DNA of 35,321 bases from REEB85 sp018971455 (GCA_028871195.1 JAGWNT010000036.1:1-35321); one strand, 5' to 3'. Counted from the stretch's first letter, positions 7,287 to 14,985 are shown. Program-made: numbers and translations. The notes: generated by a model from the sequence alone, not told the origin.

Positions 7287-8744
7287 ATGAGCATGGTCGG
7301 CGAGGTGCTTTCGCTGCCCGGGCTGGTGGCGCTGGTGCCGCTGGCGGGCGGGCTTCTGGTCGGCCTCGTGCGGCGCCACGACATCGCGGGCTGGATCAAC
7401 ATCGCCGTCGCCGCGGCCGCCTTCGCGCTGGCCTGCCTGCTGCCGTGGGAGGCCGGCGCCGGGCTGCTGCTGCTGGTCGATCCGCTGGCCGCCCACATGG
7501 CGATCCTGACCAGCTTCGTCGGGCTCACCACCGCCTGGTTCAGCCGCTTCTACATCGCGACCGAGGCCGCGGCCGGCCGGCTCGACGCGCCGCGCCTGCG
7601 CCAGTACCACGCGCTGTTTCTCTTCTTCCTCGGCTTCATGCTGCTCGCCCTGCTGTCGAACAATCTCGGCGTCACCTGGGTCGCCATGGAATCGGCGACC
7701 ATCGCCGCGGTGCTGGTGGTCGGCCTGCCGCGCACCGACGCGGCGATCGAGGCCTCGTGGAAATACTTCATCCTCTGCGGCGTCGGCATCGCGCTGGCCC
7801 TGTTCGGCACCATCGTGCTCTACCTCGCCGCCGGACCCGCCCTCGGCGCGGGGCTCGCGGCGATGAGCTGGAGCACGCTGGTGCCGGCCGCCGCCCTCTC
7901 GCACGGCCCGCTGCTCAACCTCGCCTTCGTCTTCCTGCTGATCGGCTATGGCACCAAGGCGGGGCTGGCGCCGCTGCACGCCTGGATGCCGGACGCCCAT
8001 GCCGAGGGGCCGACACCGGTTTCCGCCGTGCTCTCCGGCTCGATCCTGAATGTCGCCCTGACCATGCTGCTGCGGCTGCGCGGGCTGATGGCCGGCAATG
8101 CCGCCGCGATCGCGCCCGGCCCGCCGCTGATGGTGCTCGGGCTGCTCTCGCTGCTGCTCGCCGCCTTCAGCCTGTGGCGCCGGCGCGACGCCAAGCGCTT
8201 CTTCGCCTTCTCCACCATCGAGCAATCCGGCGTCGCCGCCTTCGCCTTCGGCCTGGGCGGGCCGGCGGCGGTGTTCGCCGGCCTGCTGCATCTGACCCTG
8301 CACACCCTGGCCAAGGCCGCCGTGTTCCAGTGCATCGGGCGGGCCAGCCAGCTCAAGGGCGGGCAGCGCTTCCGCGACATTGGCGGCCTGCTCGCCGGCC
8401 ATCGCGCATTGGCGCTGACGCTGGCCGCCGGCATCGTCGCCGTCGCCGGCCTGCCGCCCTTCGGCCTGTTCACCAGCGAGTTCCTCATCGTCATGCAGAC
8501 GGTGGCACGGCAGCCATTCCTGGCCGTGCCGCTCGGCATCGGCCTCGTCGTCGGCGGCTGGGCCCTCTCCTGGCGGCTCATCACCCTGTGCCTGGGCGAG
8601 CCGACGCCGGATCGCGGCCCGGATGCGGGCTGGGCGATGCTCGCGCCGGCCTGGCTGCATCTGGCCATCGTGCTGGTGCTGGGCCTGGCCATGCCGGCGG
8701 CGCTGACCGCCTGGTTCACCACCATCGCGGGGAGCGTGCGATGA
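7287..8744 (+). CDS. hyfF: Ehr/hydrogenase-4-like complex, NuoN/HyfF-type antiporter subunit
   Basis: A 485-residue antiporter-like membrane subunit, the second one of this complex. Key charged residues of the family are in place: Glu135 in WVAMESATIA, Lys224 in GYGTKAGLAPLHAWMPDAHA and Lys343 in LHTLAKAAVF. Start ATG 7287 is 13 bases after the hyfE stop; an in-frame ATG six bases later is possible. The stop overlaps the hyfG start by four bases (ATGA). With HyfB it gives two ion-translocating modules. No HyfD-like third antiporter gene is present in the run. Confidence 0.9.
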   Translation: MSMVGEVLSLPGLVALVPLAGGLLVGLVRRHDIAGWINIAVAAAAFALACLLPWEAGAGLLLLVDPLAAHMAILTSFVGLTTAWFSRFYIATEAAAGRLDAPRLRQYHALFLFFLGFMLLALLSNNLGVTWVAMESATIAAVLVVGLPRTDAAIEASWKYFILCGVGIALALFGTIVLYLAAGPALGAGLAAMSWSTLVPAAALSHGPLLNLAFVFLLIGYGTKAGLAPLHAWMPDAHAEGPTPVSAVLSGSILNVALTMLLRLRGLMAGNAAAIAPGPPLMVLGLLSLLLAAFSLWRRRDAKRFFAFSTIEQSGVAAFAFGLGGPAAVFAGLLHLTLHTLAKAAVFQCIGRASQLKGGQRFRDIGGLLAGHRALALTLAAGIVAVAGLPPFGLFTSEFLIVMQTVARQPFLAVPLGIGLVVGGWALSWRLITLCLGEPTPDRGPDAGWAMLAPAWLHLAIVLVLGLAMPAALTAWFTTIAGSVR

Positions 8745-10243
8745 GCACGGTGGCGATGCTGCGCGCCGGCCGGCCGCAACCCTGCCATCCCTGGCCGCGC
8801 CACCTGCTCACGCCGGAAGCATGGCGCGCCATGGCCGAGAGCCTCGCCGCCGCGCCCACGCCGGAACTGCTGGCGCTGTGGGCCGACACGGTGGAGGTGC
8901 ATGCGCTGTTCCGCGACATGCCGGATGGCGGCTTCATCCTCGCCTCGGTGCCGGTGACGGATGGCCAGTACCCGGCACTCTCGCCGCACCGCCCGGCCGC
9001 GGCGTGGTTCGAGCGCATGATCCGCGATCTCTGGGGGCATGGCGCGAGCGGCGGCACCGATGCCCGGCCATGGCTCGACCACGGCAAATGGGTGCACCCC
9101 GCGCCGCTCTCCGTCCGTCCGCCGGCGGCGCCGCCGGCCGAGCCGCCGGGCTTCCTGCCGGTGGAAGCCGAGGGCGTGCACGTGCTCGCGGTCGGCCCGA
9201 TCCATGCCGGCATCATCGAGCCCGGGCATTTCCACTTCACCGCCCAGGGCGAGACGGTGGTGCGGCTGGAGACCCGGCGCGGCTATCTGCACAAGGGCAC
9301 GCTCGGGCTGATGCGCGGCAAGAGCCCGCGCGCCGCCGCGCGGTTCGCCGCCCGGCTGTCGGGCGATTCCACCGTCGCCCACAGCCTCGCCTTCGCGCAT
9401 GCGGCGGAGGCCGCCACCTTCACCGACGCACCGCCCCGCGCGCGCGCCCTGCGCGCGGTGATGGCCGAGCTGGAGCGCGTCGCCAACCATCTCGGTGATT
9501 GCGGCGCGATCATCGGCGATGCCGGCTTCGCCCTGCCGCCGACCCGCTTCTCCTGGCATCGCGAGGCGATGCTCCGCGCGGCCTTCGCGGCGTTCGGCCA
9601 CCGGCTGATGATGGATGCGGTCATTCCCGGCGGCGTCGCCGCCGATATCGCCCCCGATGGGGACGCGGCGATTCTGGCGGCGCTGGCGGCGATGGAGAGC
9701 GAGCTGCCCGGGCTGCTGCGCATCTACGAGAATTATTCCAGCGTGGTGGACCGGATGGTCGGCACCGGCGCGGTGCGGCCGGAGCTGGTCGCCAGCTTCG
9801 CCGCCGGCGGCTTCGTCGGCCGGGCCAGCGGGCGGGACCTCGATCTGCGCCGCAGCCCGGGCTACGCGCCCTATGACCGGCTCACCCCGGAGGCGGCGCC
9901 GCTCACCGCCGGGGATGTCGATGCCCGCCTGCGCGTCCGCCTCGCCGAACTCGCCGACAGCGCGCGGCTGCTGCGCCTGCTGCTCGCGGATCTGCCGGCC
10001 GGCCCGCTCTCGGTCGCGCTGCCGATGGCGTCCGGCGAGGGCATCGGCTGGGCGGAGGGATTCCGCGGCGATATCTGGCACTGGCTGCGCCTCGATGGCG
10101 GGCAGATCGCCAGCGTCTTCATGCGCGACCCGAGCTGGCTGCAATGGCCGCTGATCGAATCCGCCGTGCGCGACAACATCGTCGCCGATTTCCCGCTCAT
10201 CAACAAATCCTTCAACTGCTCCTATTCGGGCGCCGATCTGTGA
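8741..10243 (+). CDS. hyfG: Ehr complex large subunit: group 4 [NiFe]-hydrogenase-like protein without nickel ligands
   Basis: A 500-residue fusion of a NuoC-like domain (about 1-140) and a NuoD/hydrogenase large-subunit domain (about 145-500), the HycE/HyfG arrangement. In true group 4 hydrogenases the nickel is held by a CxxC in a VCGIC-type motif near the start of the large-subunit domain and by DPCxxC near the C-terminus. Here the first is RLSGDSTVAH (205-214), with Ser207 and Ser210 at the cysteine positions. The second is FNCSYSGADL (491-500), with Ser494 and Gly497 at the cysteine positions and a lone Cys493 where Pro is expected. The protein also ends straight after this motif, without the tail that the hydrogenase maturation protease removes. 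It therefore cannot bind the NiFe centre in the usual way, as in complex I NuoD and Ehr complexes. Confidence 0.9.
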   Translation: MSTVAMLRAGRPQPCHPWPRHLLTPEAWRAMAESLAAAPTPELLALWADTVEVHALFRDMPDGGFILASVPVTDGQYPALSPHRPAAAWFERMIRDLWGHGASGGTDARPWLDHGKWVHPAPLSVRPPAAPPAEPPGFLPVEAEGVHVLAVGPIHAGIIEPGHFHFTAQGETVVRLETRRGYLHKGTLGLMRGKSPRAAARFAARLSGDSTVAHSLAFAHAAEAATFTDAPPRARALRAVMAELERVANHLGDCGAIIGDAGFALPPTRFSWHREAMLRAAFAAFGHRLMMDAVIPGGVAADIAPDGDAAILAALAAMESELPGLLRIYENYSSVVDRMVGTGAVRPELVASFAAGGFVGRASGRDLDLRRSPGYAPYDRLTPEAAPLTAGDVDARLRVRLAELADSARLLRLLLADLPAGPLSVALPMASGEGIGWAEGFRGDIWHWLRLDGGQIASVFMRDPSWLQWPLIESAVRDNIVADFPLINKSFNCSYSGADL

Positions 10244-10256
10244 GAGGGGGGCGGTA

Positions 10257-10781
10257 ATGGTCTGGCGGCATATCCTGGCCAATCTGCGCCACGGTCCGGC
10301 CACGCTCGCGGCCACGCCGCCCGATGCGGCGACCACTGAGCAGCTCGCCGCGCGCATGCAGGCGGCGAGCCAGGCGCGGCTGGGGCGCAGCCTCGCCATC
10401 CGCATGGTCGATGCCGGCAGCTGCAACGGCTGCGAGCTCGAGATCCACATGCTCAACTCGATCGTCTACGATCTCGAGCGCTTCGGCCTGCGCTTCGTCG
10501 CCAGCCCCCGTCATGCCGATGTGCTGCTGGTCACCGGCCCGCTGACGCGCAACATGGCCGAGGCGCTGCGCATCGCGTGGGAGGCCACGCCCGATCCCAA
10601 ATTCGTCGTGGCGCTGGGCGATTGCGCCATCGATGGCGGGGTGTTCAAGGGCAGCCCGGCGATCTGCGGCGGCATCGAGGCGGCGGTGCCGGTCGATCTT
10701 GTCATCCGCGGCTGCCCGCCCACTCCGGCGCAGATGCTCGACGGGTTGTGCAGCCTGCTCGAGGCGAACGCCGCGGGCTGA
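10257..10781 (+). CDS. hyfI: Ehr complex small subunit, NuoB/HyfI-type [4Fe-4S] protein
   Basis: A 174-residue NuoB/HyfI-like protein. All four ligands of the N2-type [4Fe-4S] cluster are seen: Cys56 and Cys59 in GSCNGCELE, Cys123 in LGDCAIDGG and Cys153 in RGCPPTP. Extra cysteines at 137 and 165 are outside the motif. The 45-residue N-terminal leader (IRHG-type HILANLRHGP) is like that of HyfI. Start ATG 10257 lies 13 bases after hyfG, behind a purine-rich GAGGGGGGCGG. It is the only iron-sulfur subunit in the run and must pass electrons to or from whatever binds at the interface with HyfG. It ends 35 bases from the convergent htrA stop. Confidence 0.9.
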   Translation: MVWRHILANLRHGPATLAATPPDAATTEQLAARMQAASQARLGRSLAIRMVDAGSCNGCELEIHMLNSIVYDLERFGLRFVASPRHADVLLVTGPLTRNMAEALRIAWEATPDPKFVVALGDCAIDGGVFKGSPAICGGIEAAVPVDLVIRGCPPTPAQMLDGLCSLLEANAAG

Positions 10782-10816
10782 CCGCTGCGCGGGACTCCCT
10801 GCTCAGGGCGCCCCGC

Positions 10817-12271
10817 TCAGGGCTGCGGTGCCGGGGCGATGCGCAGGGCCACCCAGCGATGGCCGCCGGCGCCGTCGACAAGCATGGCCACGTGCTCCCG
10901 CCCGGCCGCCCGCGCGGCGTTCACCTGTTCCCAGAACTGGGCGGGCGACCCGACGCCGCTGTGCTGGACGTGGTCTACCACCTCGCCGGCGGCGATGCCC
11001 TTGGCGGCCGCCTCGCTGCCCGCGGCGACGGCCGCGATGGCAACGCCGTCGCCCGGCGTCAGCAGCGGATGGGCGGCGCGGATCTTGCCGTCGACCGCCC
11101 CCAGCGTCAGCCCCATATCCGCCGGCCGCGGCGGCATCGCCGCGGCCATCGCCGCCGGCATGCCGGCGGGCTCGGCCATGTCCTTGGGGTTCTCGGCGAT
11201 GGTCACCGGGTCGATCACGTAGCCCTGGTTCCGCCACAGCACGATGTTGGTGGTGGAGCCGATCGGCTGGCGGCCGATGGCGCGGTTGAACCGGCGCAGG
11301 TCGCCGATATCCGTGCCTTCGACCTTGAGGATGATGTCGCCCTCGCGCAGCTGTGCCGCCGCCGCCGGGGAGCCCGGCACGATGCCGGTGACGATGACGC
11401 CGCTGGGGTGCACGAGGCCGATCGCGTCGGCCAGCTGCGGCGTGACCTTCTGGGCGTAGGCGCCGATCCAGCCGGGTCTGACCTCGCCCCATTTCTCCAG
11501 CCGCCCCACCACGAACTCGACATCGTTGGAGGGAATGGCGAACCCGACGCCGATCGAGCCGCCCATGTCGGTGGTCACCAGCAGGGCGGTGTTCATGCCG
11601 ATCACCTCGCCCTTGAGGTTGAAGAGCGGGCCGCCGGAATTGCCGTGATTGATAGCGGCGTCGGTCTGGATATAGCTGTCGTACGGGCTGCTCTGGATGT
11701 CGCGCGCCAGCGCGCTGACGATGCCGGCGGACACCGAGCTGCTGAAGCCGATCGGGTTGCCGATGGCGATCACCGGGTCGCCGGGGCGCATCTCGCTGCT
11801 GTCGCCGAAGGTGACGGTGGGCAGCGGCTGCGCCGGATGCACCTTGAGCAGCGCCACGTCGGCATCGCGCGCCTGGCTCAGCACGGTGGCGCTCAGCACC
11901 GTGCCGTCATTGAGCGTGACGCTGATCTCGCGCGCATTCTCGATGACGTGCCGGTTGGTGACGATGATGCCGGACGCGTCGATGATGAAGCCGGAGCCGA
12001 GGCTTTTGTGCAGAGGCGGCATCATCTCGCCGGCGGTCTTCGGCGCCTTGGCATTGGGCGGCGGCGGTTTGAGGGTGGTGATGTTCACCACTGTGGGCAG
12101 CAGGCCGGCGACCAGATCGGCCTCGCTGGACGTGACATAGGCGGCCCGCGCCGGCGGCGCCGCCAGCACTGTCACGGCCGGCGCGGCCACGGCCAGCACG
12201 GCCACGGCGGCAAACGCCCGGCCGCACCCCGATCGGATGCGGCCGGTTCGCCTGGTGGGCAGGACGGTCAT
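10817..12271 (-). CDS. htrA: HtrA/DegP-family periplasmic serine protease
   Basis: A 484-residue exported trypsin-like protease. An N-terminal signal peptide covers about residues 1-44 (basic start, hydrophobic AVAVLAVAAPAVTVLAAPPA, cleavage at ARA-A). The catalytic triad is His108 (VTNRHVIENA), Asp138 (ARDADVALLKV) and Ser212 (INHGNSGGPLFN). PDZ1 lies at about 268-350 and a second, more divergent PDZ-like domain at about 385-478, joined by a Met/Ala/Pro-rich linker (365-386). ATG 12271 is chosen because GGAG lies eight bases upstream; ATG 12295 would add eight residues without a good site. It starts 36 bases after the repeat protein gene on the same strand, so the two are probably co-transcribed. 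It would degrade or refold damaged envelope proteins. Confidence 0.9.
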   Translation of the reverse strand: MTVLPTRRTGRIRSGCGRAFAAVAVLAVAAPAVTVLAAPPARAAYVTSSEADLVAGLLPTVVNITTLKPPPPNAKAPKTAGEMMPPLHKSLGSGFIIDASGIIVTNRHVIENAREISVTLNDGTVLSATVLSQARDADVALLKVHPAQPLPTVTFGDSSEMRPGDPVIAIGNPIGFSSSVSAGIVSALARDIQSSPYDSYIQTDAAINHGNSGGPLFNLKGEVIGMNTALLVTTDMGGSIGVGFAIPSNDVEFVVGRLEKWGEVRPGWIGAYAQKVTPQLADAIGLVHPSGVIVTGIVPGSPAAAAQLREGDIILKVEGTDIGDLRRFNRAIGRQPIGSTTNIVLWRNQGYVIDPVTIAENPKDMAEPAGMPAAMAAAMPPRPADMGLTLGAVDGKIRAAHPLLTPGDGVAIAAVAAGSEAAAKGIAAGEVVDHVQHSGVGSPAQFWEQVNAARAAGREHVAMLVDGAGGHRWVALRIAPAPQP

Positions 12272-12307
12272 GGTCGATGCTCCGTGCCGGTCCATGCCCT
12301 GTCTGCC

Positions 12308-12631
12308 TCAGTGCTTGATCATGCCCTGGCTCTCGGACTCGGCGCGCTTGATCATGCCCTGGCTCTCCGACTCGGCCTTCTGGATCATGCCCTGGCTTTC
12401 GGACTCCGCTTTCTGGATCATGCCCTGGGCCTCGGACTGCGCCTTCTGGATGATGGCCTCGCTCTCGGACTCGGCGCGCTTGATGATGGCCTCGCTCTCG
12501 GACTCGGCGCGCTTGATGATCGCTTCCGATTCGGAGGCGGCGGTGGTCGGCTTCGGCTGGGTCTGGGCATGGGCCATCGGCGCCAGGGCCAGGAACAACG
12601 CTCCGGCGGCCATCAGGTAGGTCTTGTTCAT
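12308..12631 (-). CDS. Small exported protein made of 11-residue repeats
   Basis: A 107-residue protein with a clear signal peptide (MNKTYLMAAGALFLALAPMA, cut after AHA). After a short linker QTQPKPTTAAS, residues 34-107 are six full 11-residue repeats and one partial of eight. The N-terminal copies read ESEAIIKRAES; the C-terminal ones read ESQGMIQKAES or ESQGMIKRAES. Ile/Met/Ala fall on one helical face and Glu/Lys/Arg on the others, so an amphipathic helix with 11-residue (hendecad) periodicity is expected. Start ATG 12631 has GAGGAG eight bases upstream. The gene sits 36 bases before htrA on the same strand. I do not recognise the family. Similar periodicities occur in LEA proteins, apolipoproteins and synucleins, but a shared function is not implied. 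Confidence 0.75.
   Translation of the reverse strand: MNKTYLMAAGALFLALAPMAHAQTQPKPTTAASESEAIIKRAESESEAIIKRAESESEAIIQKAQSEAQGMIQKAESESQGMIQKAESESQGMIKRAESESQGMIKH
12311..12532 (-). repeat. 33-base tandem repeat array (six full, one partial copy)
   Basis: In-frame 33-base units encode the 11-residue repeats. On the plus strand each unit contains GATCATGCCCTGGCT or GATGATGGCCTCGCT followed by a TCGGACTC-like block. The copies nearest the start codon (left-hand array end at 12532) share GATGATGGCCTC, and those nearest the stop share GATCATGCCCTGG, so two sub-blocks were amplified separately. Near-identical neighbours suggest recent duplication and possible copy-number variation between strains. 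Confidence 0.85.
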
Positions 12632-12943
12632 TGCGCTCACTCCTCGGTTTTTCAGATCATGGTGACGGTTCAGGCGCGGCCGGCAGGCGTCGTTTTCGGC
12701 AGCACACGATAACGGGCCGTGGCCCCCCAACGCTTCCACGAATTCAGTTTGGGGCGGCCGTGACAGATAACAAGGTGGTACGATCAGCGTCCACGGCTTT
12801 CCTCCCCTCCCATCCACGACGCCCGGTGTCTCGGATGCCTGCGCGAATGACCCGCCTAGCGCCGGGGCGTTACAGGGTGGCGGCGCAGGTTCCGAAAATG
12901 CCGGAACGCCCGCCGGCGGCGCGCGGTCAGGCCGGGCGGGCGA
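12632..12943. promoter_or_regulatory. 312-base non-coding stretch upstream of the repeat protein/htrA pair
   Basis: No credible gene is seen here. It holds the leader and promoter of the repeat-protein gene (minus) and the sequence just after the uracil-DNA glycosylase stop. The middle part (about 12700-12790) is less GC-rich than its surroundings. The only motif I can name is the RpoH-like promoter listed separately; no strong terminator is visible after the glycosylase gene. Confidence 0.5.
12747..12774 (-). promoter_or_regulatory. Possible RpoH (heat-shock sigma) promoter for the repeat protein/htrA pair
   Basis: Reading the minus strand, CTTGTTA (12774 downward) is followed after 13 bases by CCCCAAAC (ending at 12747). 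This resembles the heat-shock pattern CTTGAAA-N13-CCCCATnT in the CTTG and CCCC blocks and in spacing, but not in the trailing AT. The start codon is about 115 bases downstream. Control of an htrA operon by RpoH is biologically reasonable; the call is inference from a degenerate motif. Confidence 0.35.
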
Positions 12944-13585
12944 TCAGGCCAATCGGGCGATGAGGGCCGCGACCGTCTCGCGGAACATCTGCGCGGTCAG
13001 CCGGCGTGTCGAGGTGTTGTAGCGCGACACATGGTAGCTGTCGGCCAGGATCAGCCCGTCCGGCAGCTCGTGCTGGGCGCCGTGGCGGAAGCGGATGCGG
13101 GTGGGCGGGATGCCGCAGGCCTTGAGCACCGCGGCATGGGCCAGCACGCCCAGCGCCAGCACGGCGCGCAAATTGCCCAGCCCCTGCAACTCGCCGGCCA
13201 GATAGGCGTTGCAGGCGGCGACCTCGCGCGGCTCCGGCAGGTTGGCCGGCGGCACGCAGCGCACCGCGTTGGTGATGCGCGTGTCGCGCAGCACCAGCCC
13301 GTCCGCCGGGTCGGCGCGGTAGGTTCCGGCGGCGAGGCCGAACGCCAGCAGCGTCTCGTAGAGCAGCACGCCCGCATGGTCGCCGGTGAACGGGCGTCCG
13401 GTGCGGTTGGCGCCCTTCACCCCGGGTGCCATGCCGACCACCAGCAGCCGCGCGCCGGTCGGCCCGAAGCTCGGCACCGGAGCGTTGAACCAGCCGGGAT
13501 TGGCGGCCGCATTGGCCGCGCGATAGGCGGCCAGGCGCGGACACAGCGCGCAATCATGCGCGGGGGCCGGGATGTCGGTGCTCAT
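12944..13585 (-). CDS. Uracil-DNA glycosylase, family 5 (UdgB)-like
   Basis: A 213-residue DNA repair enzyme that removes uracil and related deaminated bases. Four cysteines suited to a [4Fe-4S] cluster are present: Cys12 and Cys15 (CALCPRL), Cys110 and Cys125. Motif A is GMAPGVKGANRTGRPFTGD (51-69), in which the polar catalytic residue of family 4 is replaced by Ala/Pro, as in family 5. The second motif is DSYHVSRYNTSTRRLT near 180-195, with HVS as in many family 5 members. Start ATG 13585 (MSTDIPAPAHDCALC) places the first cysteine pair near the N-terminus as expected. The NYN-domain gene ends 55 bases upstream on the same strand. Confidence 0.87.
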   Translation of the reverse strand: MSTDIPAPAHDCALCPRLAAYRAANAAANPGWFNAPVPSFGPTGARLLVVGMAPGVKGANRTGRPFTGDHAGVLLYETLLAFGLAAGTYRADPADGLVLRDTRITNAVRCVPPANLPEPREVAACNAYLAGELQGLGNLRAVLALGVLAHAAVLKACGIPPTRIRFRHGAQHELPDGLILADSYHVSRYNTSTRRLTAQMFRETVAALIARLA

Positions 13586-13640
13586 CGGCGCAATCTGCCG
13601 GGGCGTTGGTTCAGGAGCGCTTAACGCGGGCGGCCGTGCC

Positions 13641-14249
13641 TCAGTCCCCGTCATGCGGGTCGGTGACGTAGGGGTCGGCCGGCGTCTGGCGCGCGGCGGG
13701 GCGGGCCGGGCGGGGCTCCATCTGGCGGCGGGTGAATTCCGGCGCGATCTCGGCGAGTTCGAGGAACTGGTCGGCCTGCCGGCGCAACTCATCGGCCACC
13801 ATCGGCGGGCTGCTGCGCACCGAGGACACCACCGAGACGCGGACGCCGCGCCGCTGCACCGCCTCGACGAGGCGGCGGAAATCGGAATCGCCGCTGAACA
13901 GCACGGCGTGGTCGATCTTGTCGGCAAGCTCGAGCATGTCGATCGCCAGCTCGATATCCATGTTGCCCTTCACCCGCCGGCGGCCGGTCGCGTCGGTGAA
14001 CTCCTTGGCCGGCTTGGTGACCAGGGTGTAGCCGTTATAGGCAAGCCAGTCGGTGAGCGGCTTGAGGGGCGAATACTCCTCGGTTTCCAGCACCGCCGAG
14101 TAGTAGTAGGCGCGGATCAGCCGCGTCTGCCTGCGGAAATATTCCAGCAGGTTGCGGTAATCCACATCGAAGCCGAGATTGCGGGAGGCGGAGTAGAGAT
14201 TGGCACCGTCGATGAACAAGGCGACGCGTTCATTGGGCAGGAAAGGCAT
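13641..14249 (-). CDS. NYN-domain (LabA/DUF88-type) putative ribonuclease
   Basis: A 202-residue protein with a single NYN (PIN-like) domain at about 8-160. The acidic residues of the putative metal-binding active site are Asp14 (LFIDGANLY), Asp98 (GNMDIELAIDM), Asp121 and Asp123 (LFSGDSDFRRL). The C-terminal 40 residues are Pro/Arg-rich and likely disordered. The family is thought to act as RNA-cleaving enzymes; LabA in cyanobacteria affects clock output, but the common alphaproteobacterial homologues have no firm role. Start ATG 14249 has AAGGTG upstream. Transcribed divergently from folK. Confidence 0.87.
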   Translation of the reverse strand: MPFLPNERVALFIDGANLYSASRNLGFDVDYRNLLEYFRRQTRLIRAYYYSAVLETEEYSPLKPLTDWLAYNGYTLVTKPAKEFTDATGRRRVKGNMDIELAIDMLELADKIDHAVLFSGDSDFRRLVEAVQRRGVRVSVVSSVRSSPPMVADELRRQADQFLELAEIAPEFTRRQMEPRPARPAARQTPADPYVTDPHDGD

Positions 14250-14399
14250 GGGGGCACCTTATCGAATGACTGGAATGCGTGGCGGCCCAGGCCAATACGC
14301 CGCCCGGAATGAATGCAGCATAGGCGGAGCCGGCGGGGGCAGGAAGATGCAACCGCCCCGCCGCGTGGTTGACCCAGCCATCCGCGCGGGGCGGGGCCG

Positions 14400-14888
14400 A
14401 TGATCCTCATCGGCATCGGCGCCAATCTGGCCGGCCCTTCGGGCCAGTCGCCGCTGGCGACCTGTCGTGCCGCGGCCGACGCGCTGGCCAGCCTGCCGGG
14501 GCTGCGCCTGGTGGCGCTGTCGCGCTGGTACCGCACCGCCCCGATGCCGCCCTCCGACCAGCCGCCCTACGTCAACGGGGTCGCCCGCCTGGCCGGGGCG
14601 GTCGATCCGGCGGTGCTGCTCGGCTGGCTGCAGGCGATCGAGGCGCGGGCCGGGCGGCGGCGCGGCGCCGTCAATGCGGCGCGCACGCTCGATCTGGACA
14701 TCATCGCCATGGCGGCCTGCGTCCGCGCGGCGCCGGACCCGGTGCTGCCCCATCCGCGGGCGCATCTGCGCGCCTTCGTCCTCGCCCCGCTGGCCGAGGT
14801 GGCGCCGGACTGGGTCCACCCGCTTCTCGGCCGCACCGCGCTCGCCCTGCTGGCCGCCCTGCCGGAGCAGGGGGTCGCATTGCTGTAG
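14400..14888 (+). CDS. folK: 2-amino-4-hydroxy-6-hydroxymethyldihydropteridine diphosphokinase
   Basis: A 162-residue HPPK that moves pyrophosphate from ATP to 6-hydroxymethyl-7,8-dihydropterin in folate synthesis. Seen are the N-terminal IGIGANL (family: iGsNlg), LSRWYRTAPM (family: S.wYrt.P), PPYVNGVARL, RTLDLDIIAM near residues 98-107, whose two Asp residues bind magnesium, and PHPRAHLRAFVLAPLAEVAP, the family's HPR...R.FvL.PL signature. The start codon ATG 14400 gives MILIGIGANL directly at the first strand. It is followed by rpoZ, which has its own apparent promoter. Confidence 0.93.
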   Translation: MILIGIGANLAGPSGQSPLATCRAAADALASLPGLRLVALSRWYRTAPMPPSDQPPYVNGVARLAGAVDPAVLLGWLQAIEARAGRRRGAVNAARTLDLDIIAMAACVRAAPDPVLPHPRAHLRAFVLAPLAEVAPDWVHPLLGRTALALLAALPEQGVALL

Positions 14889-14901
14889 TGCAGCAAAAAG
14901 C

Positions 14902-14930
14902 TTGCCTTCGGCCCCCGCGCGGCCTATCTG
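14902..14930 (+). promoter_or_regulatory. Probable sigma-70 promoter of rpoZ-rsh
   Basis: TTGCCT (14902-14907) and TATCTG (14925-14930) are separated by exactly 17 bases. They lie in the 97-base gap between folK and rpoZ and would give a leader of about 50 bases. Confidence 0.5.
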
Positions 14931-14985
14931 CACTCTCTTGACCGAATAATGGCCCCCGCCTCAGGAATGTCCGGAGTTTGAACGC

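Noticed and set aside
10782..10816. Repeated GCTCAGGGC in the gap between hyfI and htrA as a terminator
   Set aside because: The copies are direct, not inverted; only a four-pair stem can form and there is no T-tract.
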